Shown piece after piece: positions 1 through 9,859 of a DNA stretch of 64,000 bases. The notes beneath the pieces are model-generated. The model had not been told where the DNA came from. It made no database searches and saw nothing but the letters and a program-made list of their open reading frames with translations. This DNA comes from Eremothecium cymbalariae DBVPG#7215 (Eukaryota; Ascomycota; Saccharomycetes; Saccharomycetales; Saccharomycetaceae), in contig NC_016449.1 of assembly GCF_000235365.1 (NCBI RefSeq), positions 310,001 through 374,000 on the forward strand. Reading direction: 5' to 3'. Each line of letters starts with the position of its first letter. Position 1 is the stretch's first letter. Position numbers and translations under genes: made by a program.

Positions 1-215
1 ATAGATTACAGACTGCATTAGGTTCTGATAGTGAAGATGAGGATGTTAATATGGGATCTGCTGCTGAGGATGACGAGTCCGTCGATGAAGACTTTCAGGC
101 TGAATCGGAGGACGACGATGTCGCCGAAGAGTTTGATTCTGATCTAGGTGGTTCCGACCATAATGAAGAAAGCAGCGGTGATGATAGGAGTTCTAAGAGA
201 CCTAAGCTAGAATAA
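1..215 (+). CDS. POB3: Pob3, FACT histone chaperone subunit (3' end only)
   Basis: Only the last 70 codons lie in the window. They are read in the frame starting at base 3 and end at TAA 213-215; the gene begins outside the window. The visible peptide is the acidic C-terminal tail of Pob3: it runs through GSDSEDEDVNMGSAAEDDES and ends in a short basic stretch, SKRPKLE. This matches the S. cerevisiae Pob3 tail almost word for word, as I remember it. Pob3 pairs with Spt16 in FACT, which loosens and reassembles nucleosomes during transcription and replication. The acidic tail binds H2A-H2B, and the basic end resembles a nuclear localisation signal. The identity is supported by the neighbouring ERV41 and SMA2, which also lie close to POB3 in S. 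cerevisiae (YML066-069). ITT1, which separates POB3 from ERV41 there, is not present here. Confidence 0.92.
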   Translation, partial: RLQTALGSDSEDEDVNMGSAAEDDESVDEDFQAESEDDDVAEEFDSDLGGSDHNEESSGDDRSSKRPKLE

Positions 216-668
216 GTATTTATGGATGTAAAATTAATCCTCTAGGATGTTGTCAAAATTGTCCGTTGTTGGACTTTTGTGCAAAACAAGTCGACAAACT
301 CCAGTTTCCTTGGAGACAAGCTCGGACTAAACGCATACGCTCTTAAGATACACAAACTGCAATATGGAAATATAAATACTACTATTTTTTTATCTAACCA
401 AATGATTCTAACCTTTGTCAAGTATCCGCAACATGAATTATGGAACCTGCTTTTACTGTGGGACATATTTCTCAAAAAGTTATCAATAAAGCCCGTTAAC
501 TGCTATCGCTGAGATATTAGCAATTTAGACGGTACCTAGATTACAATTTTATATTCCCAGCAGAAGCAGCAATTCATTGAGCATCTGGAAGTCTTGGCAG
601 AATAAAGATGTGTATTCATGGTATATTTATATTATTTAGCAAAAAAAATCGGTTTAAAGCGAGAGAAT
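216..668. other. Intergenic region POB3-GMC2
   Basis: About 450 bases between two convergent 3' ends. A 77-codon ORF at 279-512 (+) has no recognisable domain and is probably chance. I see no tRNA boxes, and no ITT1-like RING sequence. The sequence is AT-rich, with several ATATTTATAT-type tracts near 615-640 that may serve 3'-end formation. Confidence 0.5.
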
Positions 669-1231
669 TCATTCCTTAGTCAGGCTTTCAATAGTATTTT
701 TAATCACTTGAGCTGATTCGTTCAACTCTCTACGTTTATATTCAAGATGTGCTTCTTTGGCCTTCATCCAGTTTTCTGCAACACCAAATCTTGTAGCCCC
801 CCTATGGGAATCAATAACAAAGGCAGCTTCTTGCCACAACAATTGTTTCTGTCATTAGTTAGTAGACACTCTACATTCGTAGTATAATTTTCTATTCAAC
901 TTACCTTGTATAACTGATTCAGTTGGTTGACAATATCATCCATATCCTTGGTAAATGAATCCATAATTCCTGATGATACATCATATAGGCGGTCCCAATC
1001 CATTTTAGTGACAGGATTCTCTTCATTCCGATCCAGCTGCGTTTGCTTAACTAAATATGTAGCCTCTTTAATACGTTGCAACACCTCGTGTTCCAGCATT
1101 TCATTTTGAACTTTATTCTTGTATTCATCTGTTTGCCATTGGGCGGCTAAATCGCTTATTTGCGGTGCATCAACTTTTGGTTCAACTATCGGAAAGGTTT
1201 CACTCAATAAAGAATCTGACATAGCTTTCAC
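669..1231 (-). CDS. GMC2: Gmc2-like synaptonemal complex central-element protein, spliced
   Basis: Two exons on the minus strand: 905-1231 and 669-848. They are joined over a 56-base intron (849-904) with donor GTAAGT, branch site TACTAAC (858-864) and acceptor ACAG. The product is about 168 residues, or 165 if the second ATG at 1222 is used. It is hydrophilic, helical and probably coiled coil, with no membrane segment. Exon 2 starts KQLLWQEAAFVIDSHRG. S. cerevisiae GMC2 (YLR445W) is an intron-containing meiotic gene of similar size. Its product works with Ecm11 in the SUMOylated central element of the synaptonemal complex. Identification rests on size, the intron, motif resemblance and position: ECM7 (YLR443W) is nearby in the matching relative orientation. 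Splicing is inferred from the signals. Without it the protein would end two codons after the donor. Confidence 0.75.
849..904 (-). other. GMC2: Spliceosomal intron of GMC2
   Basis: Minus-strand intron of 56 bases with donor GTAAGT, branch TACTAAC and a nearby CAG acceptor. It lies between codons (phase 0), and the reading frame continues on both sides. Its size is near the lower limit for yeast introns. Confidence 0.8.
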
Positions 1232-1359
1232 TGATCCAAATATCTTTACAAAAGCAGGCCTTTGTATTTTAGAAGTCTCTTCTATGTATGTTCAATAACA
1301 CTGTTGTACATATATTAAACCAAATTTTTGCATATGATATTTTTATCCGTAAGAAACAC

Positions 1360-2449
1360 TCATTCTAAAAGACCTTTAGAATAACTTTTATCAGATTCAT
1401 AACGTAGTGACCACTTGGAACCCAAAAGGTTTACTAGGGTCCAATCTGTAAATCTAAATGCTAGTGATGCGAGGTATACAACGAAAGAAAGTATTGCAAC
1501 TAACCTCACAATAAATTGCGTAAAACCAATTCTCTCATCCTTAATAATAACCTTAAGAGCTTCAAAGTTATAGGAAATGGTAATTCCAGTAGGTCCTAAC
1601 GCATGCGAACTTGAAGACTTCTCGATTGCGTCAACAGAATATTGGTTAGTGTGCACTTCCGCTCCCATTTTTTTATATGCCGTAGGGAGTACGGAAGTAA
1701 AGTAGTAATAAGCCTTCAGGGGTTCATCTGCTATCCTGCCAACACCATCTAAAGTATTATCAATATAGGGAAAGAAGTCACCGAATGAAAGTTCGTTTAT
1801 AACATGAGAAAAGTTAAGAACACTAAACGGCGTTCTGCGAGTACTCATATAGGTCCACCCCTTGGCAGTTATCTGCAACTCACCACTAACTTTGTTCACA
1901 GGTACCGACCCGTAAATAGAGCAACCATCAAAATTAATACCTTCAATCATAGGTAACTCTGGCATATCGCTAGTAAATTGGGCTGGAATTGCATCTGCTA
2001 AAATATCATCCAAATCAGGTGATATCACGTCGTTAAATTCAGTCATCTTGGTGCCATATGGCACTCTAAAGTGTATATCTTGAAAATTAAGCCTTTCAGA
2101 TACAATCTGGAGGTCCCCTGTTTGATCCCTTGCAGTCACCTCCAAGTATTTACATGGCATTTTAACATAAATATTCATATTAATTTGCGCAGTAGTCCTT
2201 ATTTCATCATCTACTATATACTGTTCATCAATGTATCCCCCAAAGTAACTACCAAACTCGCTCCATGCAATAAATAGTAAGAATAGGTATATTACTATCG
2301 ACGTAAGCCCACCTTTAGAGGACTTCTTGACATGCTGCTGCTCAGTTTTCGCTGAAATCCGTGGTTAGTAAGATGTAAAATCACTCCACCGTCGAAAAAT
2401 CTTGATTTCTAAACATACGAAAGGCGTCAAATGTTCGCAAACTTGGCAT
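1360..2449 (-). CDS. ERV41: Erv41, ER-Golgi COPII vesicle protein, spliced
   Basis: Minus strand: exon 1 at 2419-2449, exon 2 at 1360-2351. The first exon codes for MPSLRTFDAF plus the first base of a Pro codon. The intron (2352-2418, 67 bases) has donor GTATGT, branch TACTAAC and acceptor TTTCAG. After splicing the protein starts MPSLRTFDAFPKTEQQ, closely like S. cerevisiae Erv41, which also has an intron near its start. Exon 2 carries a short cytosolic segment, a first membrane helix (SIVIYLFLLFIAW), a large lumenal domain with GELQITAKG and the FSHVINELSFGDFFPYIDN block, and a second helix near the C-terminus (residues about 300-320). Erv41 and Erv46 form a receptor that cycles between ER and Golgi and retrieves lumenal proteins without HDEL. 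ORF callers that ignore introns will start too late, at 2178. Confidence 0.95.
2352..2418 (-). other. ERV41: Spliceosomal intron of ERV41
   Basis: A 67-base minus-strand intron with donor GTATGT, branch TACTAAC and acceptor CAG. It splits a Pro codon (C/CG). Its position after the tenth codon fits the intron near the start of S. cerevisiae ERV41. Confidence 0.92.
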
Positions 2450-2713
2450 TTAATGATATGACTTAACTATCTTTTCTAATTGCTTATTATAGCAATGTTT
2501 TCTACGCTTACGTATTTTGAATCTATAATGCATACGTTAAAGATATATATGCATGTATATGTATTTTCTGTTAACACACATTTTTTCAGTGTGCCCGGAA
2601 TCACAGAGATTTTTCACGACAATTGGCGGACGTCAGTGGTACCGCTTCTGAAATCAGTTTCAACTGACACGATTTTTGTGTTTTTCTAAAAAATCCATAA
2701 TAATTATAACTAC

Positions 2714-3853
2714 CTAGACTTGACTAGTATCTGGTTCACATACAGCCGTATCACCGCTATCTGGGGTGCGACTTTCATCCTTCCAATGCGAATCCTTGCT
2801 GTTTCCTTTATTTTTCATTTGGCTGAAACCTATATGGCATGCAATTGCAAACCAAAATTCCATTATGAAACGTAGAATGGATAACCAGTAACCAGTGTCT
2901 GGGTTAAATGTCATTACTTTTACCTTGTAATCATAGGGATATCGAATGCTGAATAAAACTAGGAAATAGATGGCCATACCAATTTGGTAAAACATAGTGG
3001 AAGTTACTACAGCGTAGGCCAACTTTAAAGTAATCTGCTTGAAAAACAGTGCGCGATTCTGCCTATAGTTAGTGTGTCGGTATTTAGCTTCTCTCGCTGA
3101 CAGAATATCCATTACACATGCTACGGAAGCCAGAGTTATTGAGAGTACGATTAAACCAAAGGAACAAATTTCAGCGATTTGGATGGCGCTTGTTAATCTT
3201 TCGAAACATTTCAACAACAAGGTGACGGTTTTAAACTGGTCAACACTGGCCTGGGGTCCTCCTTGTTGCAAACTTTGCAAAAAGCTGGCAACCTTGTTGG
3301 CTCGATAATCATCATCGTGCACAAATTTGTAGAATGAATCAAACATTGATCGATATAAAATCCATAGAGAATCACTTAGGATTTTGGTGTTGCTGTGGGA
3401 AAGCACACCAAGCTGTGCACCTAGATCTCTGATTATCATCGAAATTATATCCAACCCGTTAGGGTTATCCATGCAGTACCAATTGGATTTGCTCGACAGC
3501 GGTTGCCATTTGCAATATCCAAACAAATTCACATGGTATTTATTCGAGGGATCAAACGTGTTTACTAGATTCGAAGTATCATAGTCATTGGGCTTCGGAA
3601 AGTTCACATTCCAACCTAGGTCTATGGCTACATACGAAAGCAACATAGAGACCTCTTTAACAGTGCTCAAAAATAACGTAGCTGTTGGAGTGGTATTGGT
3701 TAGCTGAAATGAAAACTGAGGTGTACAAATGGGTAGGTCTCTTGAATAAGTACATGAATAATTTGGTAAATGAAGTAAGCAAATTGCCAGGGCAAGCGCT
3801 AATAGCATAAACCACTTACCATATGATTGGAACTGTAATAATCGTGAGCCCAT
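2714..3853 (-). CDS. SMA2: Sma2-like spore membrane assembly protein
   Basis: A 379-residue membrane protein. A first hydrophobic helix near residues 14-30 is followed by a roughly 200-residue non-cytosolic domain with cysteines (YSCTYSRDLPICTPQFSF, FGYCKW, WYCMDNPNGLD). Three further membrane helices lie at about 232-255, 275-300 and 335-355, and the tail is polar. It matches S. cerevisiae Sma2 (YML066C, 369 residues) in length, cysteine pattern and position next to ERV41. Sma2 is needed for growth of the prospore membrane during sporulation. The family has the four-helix layout of claudin/Sur7-type proteins. Expression is probably meiotic, but I see no convincing middle-sporulation element in the roughly 120-base upstream gap. 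Confidence 0.85.
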   Translation of the reverse strand: MGSRLLQFQSYGKWFMLLALALAICLLHLPNYSCTYSRDLPICTPQFSFQLTNTTPTATLFLSTVKEVSMLLSYVAIDLGWNVNFPKPNDYDTSNLVNTFDPSNKYHVNLFGYCKWQPLSSKSNWYCMDNPNGLDIISMIIRDLGAQLGVLSHSNTKILSDSLWILYRSMFDSFYKFVHDDDYRANKVASFLQSLQQGGPQASVDQFKTVTLLLKCFERLTSAIQIAEICSFGLIVLSITLASVACVMDILSAREAKYRHTNYRQNRALFFKQITLKLAYAVVTSTMFYQIGMAIYFLVLFSIRYPYDYKVKVMTFNPDTGYWLSILRFIMEFWFAIACHIGFSQMKNKGNSKDSHWKDESRTPDSGDTAVCEPDTSQV

Positions 3854-3978
3854 CTCTGAATATCTAACTAATATCCGCTGGTCTACCTAAGTGATACTAT
3901 ATCTATGTCACAAAGATAGCTTTCTTGTTATAATGGTAGCCTTTTATGCGACATCTGTCGTTCTTCCGACCGTGCTTT

Positions 3979-5235
3979 TTAAAACTTGAAAGTTGTCGCA
4001 GTCTTCACTGCCCGAGGGGAGCTGCTCAACGAGAGTTCACTGGCAGACATATAACCGCAGGGAGGTGACTTTGATCGCGTTACAACAAGCAAGCGACTGG
4101 TCTCCCTACTGGGCGCAGTCAATGCTGCATCTGGATTCAACAATCCTTTCGTAGGCAGGTTTCTTACCTCTGAGTTTTTGGGGCGCGTTTCAGACTGTCT
4201 TAAGGCAAGAACACCTGCTTCTATATGTGAAAACCTACGTTGATTTTGGTTTGGATCCATGACACACCATTCCAATCCAGACCACAGGAGGCATGAAATA
4301 AACGAGAAAACCGACAGTTGTAATAGACAGCTAAACCATCGCTTTCCCAACTCGTATGCAAAACCAAAGTTCTGTAATTCTTGTTTGACATGCGATCTAA
4401 TATTGTGCTGTATAGCAAAAAGATTAATGGTAGCCACAAGAGAAAACATAAACACAACCAAACTGCAAAATGACAACAAGTGCACCAGTATCTTTTCCTT
4501 TCGCAGATTCAGTGACCTTCCCTTAACACAATAGTACCACAACATCAGACATAACATAAATACTTGCAACACCATAACAAAGTAGACCAAAAACAACATA
4601 TTCATCTTAAGAGACCTCGCATTATTAATATAACGAACGTAGTCGGGAATATGCGCAGAAGGAGTGCTGTTTGCAGAAGCAGAATCACCATTCATAGAAT
4701 CATTTTCTTGCAAAGAATCCGTATAGGCATAATCAAGTACTATGTTTAACCGCATCTTCCCCAGCAAAACTCGGTAATCAAATACATAAGAAGGCCCTAT
4801 GTACTGGCACTCAACTTCATCTGTATTATTCAGGTTGTCAGCTACATCATCTGGCTTGCCTAACTGACACCAACCATAAACCGCTGAAGTAATATACTCC
4901 GGTACATTCACAACCTGTGAACTAGTGTATTGGTTTAAAATTACTATTTCCGACGTCGTCAGCCCCAAACCCCCATTCATGTTTGAATTAACGACACTAT
5001 TACTGAGCAGTTCAAATAAACCGTTTGCAATGCTTTTCTTGGATGTTGTAAATTTCCCCATATAAAGCTTCTCCGGACTCAAAAATGCACCTAACGTCAA
5101 AATCAACCCCATTAAAACAACCAATAAAGAGCTTACCAACCTCAGTATCTGAACAATCCTATCTATGGCGTCCAAATACTGAAATGGCCTCAAAACCACC
5201 CCTAAAAACCTCGACAGAAGGCCTTTCTTCCACAT
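3979..5235 (-). CDS. ECM7: Ecm7-like claudin-type membrane protein
   Basis: A 418-residue protein with a membrane helix at about 31-53, an external loop of about 150 residues, three more helices (about 207-232, 250-272, 300-322) and a polar, Ser/Arg-rich cytosolic tail. The loop contains TSEIVILNQYTSSQV and an AVYGWC...VECQYIG cysteine pattern typical of the PMP22/claudin-like Sur7 group. S. cerevisiae Ecm7 (YLR443W, 448 residues) is such a protein and modulates calcium influx through Cch1/Mid1. The gene is divergent from ORC1, exactly as ECM7 is divergent from the ORC1 duplicate SIR3 in S. cerevisiae; that is the strongest evidence for the name. On the coding strand, the first 200 bases have far more G than C. 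Confidence 0.8.
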   Translation of the reverse strand: MWKKGLLSRFLGVVLRPFQYLDAIDRIVQILRLVSSLLVVLMGLILTLGAFLSPEKLYMGKFTTSKKSIANGLFELLSNSVVNSNMNGGLGLTTSEIVILNQYTSSQVVNVPEYITSAVYGWCQLGKPDDVADNLNNTDEVECQYIGPSYVFDYRVLLGKMRLNIVLDYAYTDSLQENDSMNGDSASANSTPSAHIPDYVRYINNARSLKMNMLFLVYFVMVLQVFMLCLMLWYYCVKGRSLNLRKEKILVHLLSFCSLVVFMFSLVATINLFAIQHNIRSHVKQELQNFGFAYELGKRWFSCLLQLSVFSFISCLLWSGLEWCVMDPNQNQRRFSHIEAGVLALRQSETRPKNSEVRNLPTKGLLNPDAALTAPSRETSRLLVVTRSKSPPCGYMSASELSLSSSPRAVKTATTFKF

Positions 5236-5591
5236 ATTCTGCCTTTATACACTGATCATGTACCAGCCCAATATACAGATATTTAGCTACCTCAGTCCCG
5301 CCTTATGCCTTCTTTTCTCATGAATATCTATTTAAAGCTAAGTTCAACTTTTAGAAATTATGCTGCTATTTTTTCTACTTTCGATTTCTCGATGGTGTTA
5401 TCAAACATCATAGGAAACGGGATATTTTTGGTATCGTTCACCTTGGTGCCAAACAAACAAGCGGTAAAGAGGTAAGAAAGTTGCTAATATTAAGGCCATT
5501 AGGAGTTGTTTAGACGAGGTTTTTTGTTTCTGCTTTTAGATAGCGCATCGTTTAGGGAGGGAAGAATTTTGAGATATATAATATTGGGGCC
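5236..5591. promoter_or_regulatory. Divergent ECM7-ORC1 promoter region
   Basis: 356 bases shared by two genes reading outwards. It contains AT-rich tracts (TTTTTCTACTTTCG, GATATATAATATTG) and a TATA-like GATATATAA just before the ORC1 start. I see no clear MCB (ACGCGT) or Reb1 site. Confidence 0.4.
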
Positions 5592-8500
5592 ATGGCAGCA
5601 ACATTGGCCGATTTCAAAGGGTGGCAAATAATGGTTATGGATGAGAATGGACGACCGGTGAGCGAGGGAGGCCGAAGAAGGAGAAGGCGAAGGGAAGGTA
5701 GTGGGAAGGAGATAGTGAGTTTACAGCGAAAGAGTGATGGACTTATTTTGACGTCTGGTGATTCAATTGTTTGCCGGGACCAGCAGACGAATTCGCTGTC
5801 AATTTATATGATTCACGAGATACGGCTGAATACGGCGAGTAACTATGTTGAATTGTGGTGTTTGGCATATTTATGTTGGTACGAAATTAATGCAGAGGAG
5901 TACTATGCACAGTTTTTGCCGGAAGCGCTAGAGTCATGTCCACAGTTCAAGACGGAGGTAGAACGGGCGGAGTATTTTCATGAGAAGTTTCAGCTAGAAT
6001 GTAATCGTTCCGAGCTTTATTTGACGGCCGAGGTGTCTGAGATATATCTAAAAGACCTTGTTTCTCCGGCTGAGATATATACACCAGGGAATTATCCTTC
6101 GGAGATGGGCACTCAGGAGAATCAGACACATATGTTTGTCGTGAGTAGTGCCTGTGAGCCCGATGGGAACAAGTTTGTTCCAATTGACATCCGTGAAGTT
6201 GAGGAAAAGGTGCGCAAGTGGGACCCTGAATCCAGTAAGAAGTATTTGAAGGAATTAACGGCTAATATTGGTGGTAATTTAAAAAAGAGGACGACACCGT
6301 TTACAGGTCCAAAAAAGAAAAGTGGCAAGCCCAAGAAAGGGCCTGCAACCCTTAAGCGTGTTGTTGTGAAAAACGAATCTGCGAGTAGCGTGTCTAACGA
6401 AGAACAGCCAAGTTTCAAGGAGAGTGGGCTAAACGTTGTACCTAAACAGGAGCCTGTCTTGGAAATTGTATTAAAGCCTACCAAGTCGAACAAAGAAACC
6501 GTTAGTGGCAGAGCAGACTCCAAATTAGTTGAGAAACCGAACCAGAATTCTGGAAATCCTTTGAAATCTAAAGATAAAAGGTGGACTAAAGCGTCAGATG
6601 GTTTGGATAAAGAAAATGGCCTGCCAAGTAAGAACATAGGAAAATCGGTTGACGAATTTGCTCCTTCTAAAAGGCCCAACAACAAGAAAGCTCCGGTCAC
6701 TAGGACCAGAACTACAGAAAAGACAGCAGCTAGAGGTTACAAAGGAAATGTAACACACTCTGGTGATGATGAATACGACTGGGATTCTACTTCTGATTCA
6801 TCAAGTCCTGGTTTAACTGATGAAGAGTTTTTAATAAAAGCTCGTGACGCTGAATCCGAAAATTATGAGATATCATCAGCAGACGAACTCGCTCTAACTA
6901 ATGAAGAAAATATAGACTTTGAAAGACTGGAAAGAAGTATGGAAAATGAAACTGAATATCAAAATAGCACGTTTCCAAAACGTTCCAGAAGAACCAATAC
7001 GGAAGTGGGCCATAGGAAACGTAAGCTTTCAAGTTCTCCGACAAAGGAAGTGGTGCCGTCTACGCCAAAGAAATCAGCTATAAAGAAGAATGTTGCTCGT
7101 GCCAAAAAGGCATATACACCGTTTTCCAAGCTTTATAGGAGACCCCAAGACATTCCAGATTTAAACAAAAATGGGGAGTTTTATCGAGAATCACACGATT
7201 GGGATATTTCTGCATTGGAAAATCAGTTTCGGTCTCCTACAAAGAATAAAACTGTTGAAACTATATTTTCCAAGGTTAAAAGGCAGTTAAATTCGACTCA
7301 CGGGAAAGAGGAGATTGTCAAAGCATCTAATTTTGAAGACTACCTTCCAGCTCGTGAGAATGAATTTGCTACAATTTATCTAAGCATGTACAGTGCCATT
7401 GAAGCCGGTACAGGGACGAGTATTTACATTGCCGGTACCCCGGGTGTGGGGAAAACATTAACAGTTAGAGAGGTGGTTAAAGAATTACTAATATCTGCTG
7501 ATAGGAAAGAGTTGCCGCAATTCCAATACATAGAAATAAATGGGCTAAAGATGGTTAAGCCAACAGACAGTTACGAGGTATTATGGAAAAAAATATCTGG
7601 CAGTACTTTGACATCTGGTGCCGCTATGGAATCTCTGGAATATTATTTTAAAGAAATTCCACAATCAAAGAAACGTCCTGTAGTTGTACTACTTGATGAA
7701 TTAGATGCTTTGGTCACAAAAACTCAAGATGTAATGTATAATTTCTTTAATTGGACTACCTATGAGAATTCTAAATTCGTCGTTGTTGCCGTGGCTAATA
7801 CAATGGATCTACCTGAACGTCAGCTTGGTAACAAAGTATCTTCGAGAATAGGATTTACCAGAATTATGTTTACAGGGTATACACACGATGAGCTAAAAAC
7901 TATCATTAATTTAAGACTGATGGGATTAAACGATAGTTACTTTTATGTGGATCCAACTAGTGGAAGTTCTTATTTATGCCAAGATGGAAATATGGATGAG
8001 CTGCCCAAGGATATTTCAAAGTTACAAAGAGTTAGGTTAAAGATTAGTGAGGATGCTGTGGAAATTGCCTCAAGAAAGATCGCCAGTGTAAGTGGTGACG
8101 CGAGGAGAGCACTTAAAGTTTGCAAACGTGCTGTTGAAATTGCCGAACATGAATACATGCAAAATCATGGATATGGGTATGACGGAAAGTTAATCAAGGA
8201 TAGAAAGAAAAGTACGAAACAAAAAGATGGGTCAAAAGAGGAACTTCAAAAGGTGGAAATTTACCATATCACTAAAGCTCTTCACGACGCGATCAACTCC
8301 CCAACAGATACATTCATGAGTAAGTTATCTTTCACTAGTAAATTGTTTCTTTATTCACTAGTCAACCTAATAAGGAAGTCAGGCAGCCAAGAACAGACTT
8401 TAGGTGATATTATAGATGAGATACGACTGTTGTTAGAGGTCAATGGAAAGAATAAGTATATTTTAGAAATGAAACGTGTGCTATTCTTAAGCAATGGCGC

Positions 8501-8687
8501 TGAAGAAGATGAAGAAGAGCAATTACGGATCATTTCCTGGGACTATGTCATCAACCAATTAGTAGAAACTAGTCTGATAATCAAGCAAAACTTGAAAAAT
8601 GAACGCATGTGCGCTATCAAATTAAACATATCCTTTGAGGAGGTTTGCAAGAACATTATGGAAGATGAGATGTTAAAAACACTTTAA
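5592..8687 (+). CDS. ORC1: Orc1, origin recognition complex large subunit (unduplicated ORC1/SIR3 ancestor type)
   Basis: A 1,031-residue protein, longer than S. cerevisiae Orc1 (914). The first ~200 residues form a BAH domain, beginning MAATLADFKGWQ, which binds nucleosomes. Residues about 210-550 are a basic, Ser/Lys-rich disordered linker with acidic patches. An AAA+ ATPase follows, with Walker A GTPGVGKT (about 615-622), Walker B VVLLDELDAL (about 697-706), sensor-1 VANTMDLP, and SGDARRALKVCKRAVE in the lid. The C-terminal 150 residues fit the winged-helix domain. Orc1 is the ATP-binding subunit that loads MCM2-7 at origins. S. cerevisiae SIR3 is its WGD duplicate. No SIR3 is seen here, so this protein may do both origin and silencing work, as shown for Kluyveromyces lactis Orc1. 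The BAH start is conserved, which supports the ATG at 5592. Confidence 0.96.
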   Translation: MAATLADFKGWQIMVMDENGRPVSEGGRRRRRRREGSGKEIVSLQRKSDGLILTSGDSIVCRDQQTNSLSIYMIHEIRLNTASNYVELWCLAYLCWYEINAEEYYAQFLPEALESCPQFKTEVERAEYFHEKFQLECNRSELYLTAEVSEIYLKDLVSPAEIYTPGNYPSEMGTQENQTHMFVVSSACEPDGNKFVPIDIREVEEKVRKWDPESSKKYLKELTANIGGNLKKRTTPFTGPKKKSGKPKKGPATLKRVVVKNESASSVSNEEQPSFKESGLNVVPKQEPVLEIVLKPTKSNKETVSGRADSKLVEKPNQNSGNPLKSKDKRWTKASDGLDKENGLPSKNIGKSVDEFAPSKRPNNKKAPVTRTRTTEKTAARGYKGNVTHSGDDEYDWDSTSDSSSPGLTDEEFLIKARDAESENYEISSADELALTNEENIDFERLERSMENETEYQNSTFPKRSRRTNTEVGHRKRKLSSSPTKEVVPSTPKKSAIKKNVARAKKAYTPFSKLYRRPQDIPDLNKNGEFYRESHDWDISALENQFRSPTKNKTVETIFSKVKRQLNSTHGKEEIVKASNFEDYLPARENEFATIYLSMYSAIEAGTGTSIYIAGTPGVGKTLTVREVVKELLISADRKELPQFQYIEINGLKMVKPTDSYEVLWKKISGSTLTSGAAMESLEYYFKEIPQSKKRPVVVLLDELDALVTKTQDVMYNFFNWTTYENSKFVVVAVANTMDLPERQLGNKVSSRIGFTRIMFTGYTHDELKTIINLRLMGLNDSYFYVDPTSGSSYLCQDGNMDELPKDISKLQRVRLKISEDAVEIASRKIASVSGDARRALKVCKRAVEIAEHEYMQNHGYGYDGKLIKDRKKSTKQKDGSKEELQKVEIYHITKALHDAINSPTDTFMSKLSFTSKLFLYSLVNLIRKSGSQEQTLGDIIDEIRLLLEVNGKNKYILEMKRVLFLSNGAEEDEEEQLRIISWDYVINQLVETSLIIKQNLKNERMCAIKLNISFEEVCKNIMEDEMLKTL

Positions 8688-8858
8688 AGCCTAGAGATAA
8701 GCTTTCATTTAACACCTTTTTAATTCTAAAAATAATGTAATTAACATTTAGGTACAAAACATAAATTTTAATACGTGTCTCTGGTAAGAAGAGAAGGCGT
8801 ATTATATGCCACTCTAAATTTCTAACCGTTATATATACTGCCCCGTTACGTCAAGTAA

Positions 8859-9560
8859 TTAATGTTCAGATGTCATGTTCCTTATCTGCTCTGGCTGTCG
8901 GCAACGCGCATGCTCCGAATAATCTGCTGACTGCCTCTGCGGCTGGTTCCCCAATGTCTTATAAATGAGCAACGGGTCCCCGATATCCTTGATTTCGGGT
9001 ATCCGCAACGTCAAATTAAATGCTTTTGCTATTACAACCTTGAAGATCTTTTGTACGTTGATTGACGATGCCGTCGAACAAAATATCAGCGGTGCTCCCA
9101 TTACCTGCGCATACCTCATGCTGGTCTTTGAAACTTCCTCCTGGTACGCTACATCAAGATTCACCAGCAAATCATACTTCGTCCCTACCAGAAGAGGAAT
9201 TGCAGTCTCATTAAACCCCCTCGCTTGCCGATACCACTCTCTAATCGAAGTAAGTGTCTCTGGCCGAGTAAGATCAAACAAAAAGATGATCGCCACTGCT
9301 CTATTCGATACCAATGGCAACATATTAATAAATTCCCGTTGACCACCAAGATCCATAATTGAAAAAATAACGTCCGTAGAACCCAAATTGATTTTCCGTT
9401 CTAAATAATGAACCCCCAAAGTCTGAGTATACTCCTCGTCAAAAACATTTTGTACATATTTTACCATAAGTGAAGTCTTCCCGACCTGCGCATCTCCTAT
9501 AAGCCCTATTTTTATTTTAACTTCATTGTTCAGTTGCGGGATTGAGTTCTTATTGACCAT
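8859..9560 (-). CDS. TEM1: Tem1, mitotic-exit GTPase
   Basis: A 233-residue Ras-like small GTPase (S. cerevisiae Tem1 has 245). The motifs are in order: P-loop GDAQVGKTS (about 22-30), switch region [19 protein letters not shown] (G3), GTKYDL (G4) and FCSTASS (G5). The replacement of DTAG by DLGG is characteristic of the Tem1/Spg1 group. There is no C-terminal CAAX box, as expected for this family. Tem1 sits on the spindle pole body, is held off by Bub2-Bfa1, and activates Cdc15 in the mitotic exit network. The gene is divergent from RPS1. The position, TEM1 beside ORC1 and RPS1B, is the same as YML063-065 in S. cerevisiae. Confidence 0.97.
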   Translation of the reverse strand: MVNKNSIPQLNNEVKIKIGLIGDAQVGKTSLMVKYVQNVFDEEYTQTLGVHYLERKINLGSTDVIFSIMDLGGQREFINMLPLVSNRAVAIIFLFDLTRPETLTSIREWYRQARGFNETAIPLLVGTKYDLLVNLDVAYQEEVSKTSMRYAQVMGAPLIFCSTASSINVQKIFKVVIAKAFNLTLRIPEIKDIGDPLLIYKTLGNQPQRQSADYSEHARCRQPEQIRNMTSEH

Positions 9561-9749
9561 TTCTTACCCGCTACTCTTCCATGTGTTTGCAAATATCTAT
9601 AGGCTTGGTCACTGAACTTGCTTGTCTTATCCTACTGGTCAAAAGGTTTATTATTATTATACTGTTGTTTAGATCCAAACACGCATGTTCACATTTCTTT
9701 TTATCGGAGGGATACAGTCTCGTATAAAGGTATTTTCCGTTGGGACTAC

Positions 9750-9761
9750 ACACCCGTACAT
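9750..9761 (+). promoter_or_regulatory. RPS1: Rap1 binding site 1 of the RPS1 promoter
   Basis: ACACCCGTACAT is a perfect match to the ribosomal-protein Rap1 consensus (ACACCCRYACAY). It lies 489 bases upstream of the RPS1 ATG, in the sense orientation and in tandem with a second site. Confidence 0.9.
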
Positions 9762-9764
9762 ACA

Positions 9765-9776
9765 ACACCCATACAT
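9765..9776 (+). promoter_or_regulatory. RPS1: Rap1 binding site 2 of the RPS1 promoter
   Basis: ACACCCATACAT has its start 15 bases after the start of the first site, in the same orientation. Tandem Rap1 sites are the hallmark of yeast ribosomal protein promoters and recruit Fhl1/Ifh1. Confidence 0.9.
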
Positions 9777-9859
9777 GCAGATTAGGTTCCGAACCGATAC
9801 TTGAATCACCGCAGGCCCACTATGCCCGTAACGCGGTAAGCCTTCTAACTTACTGTGGA

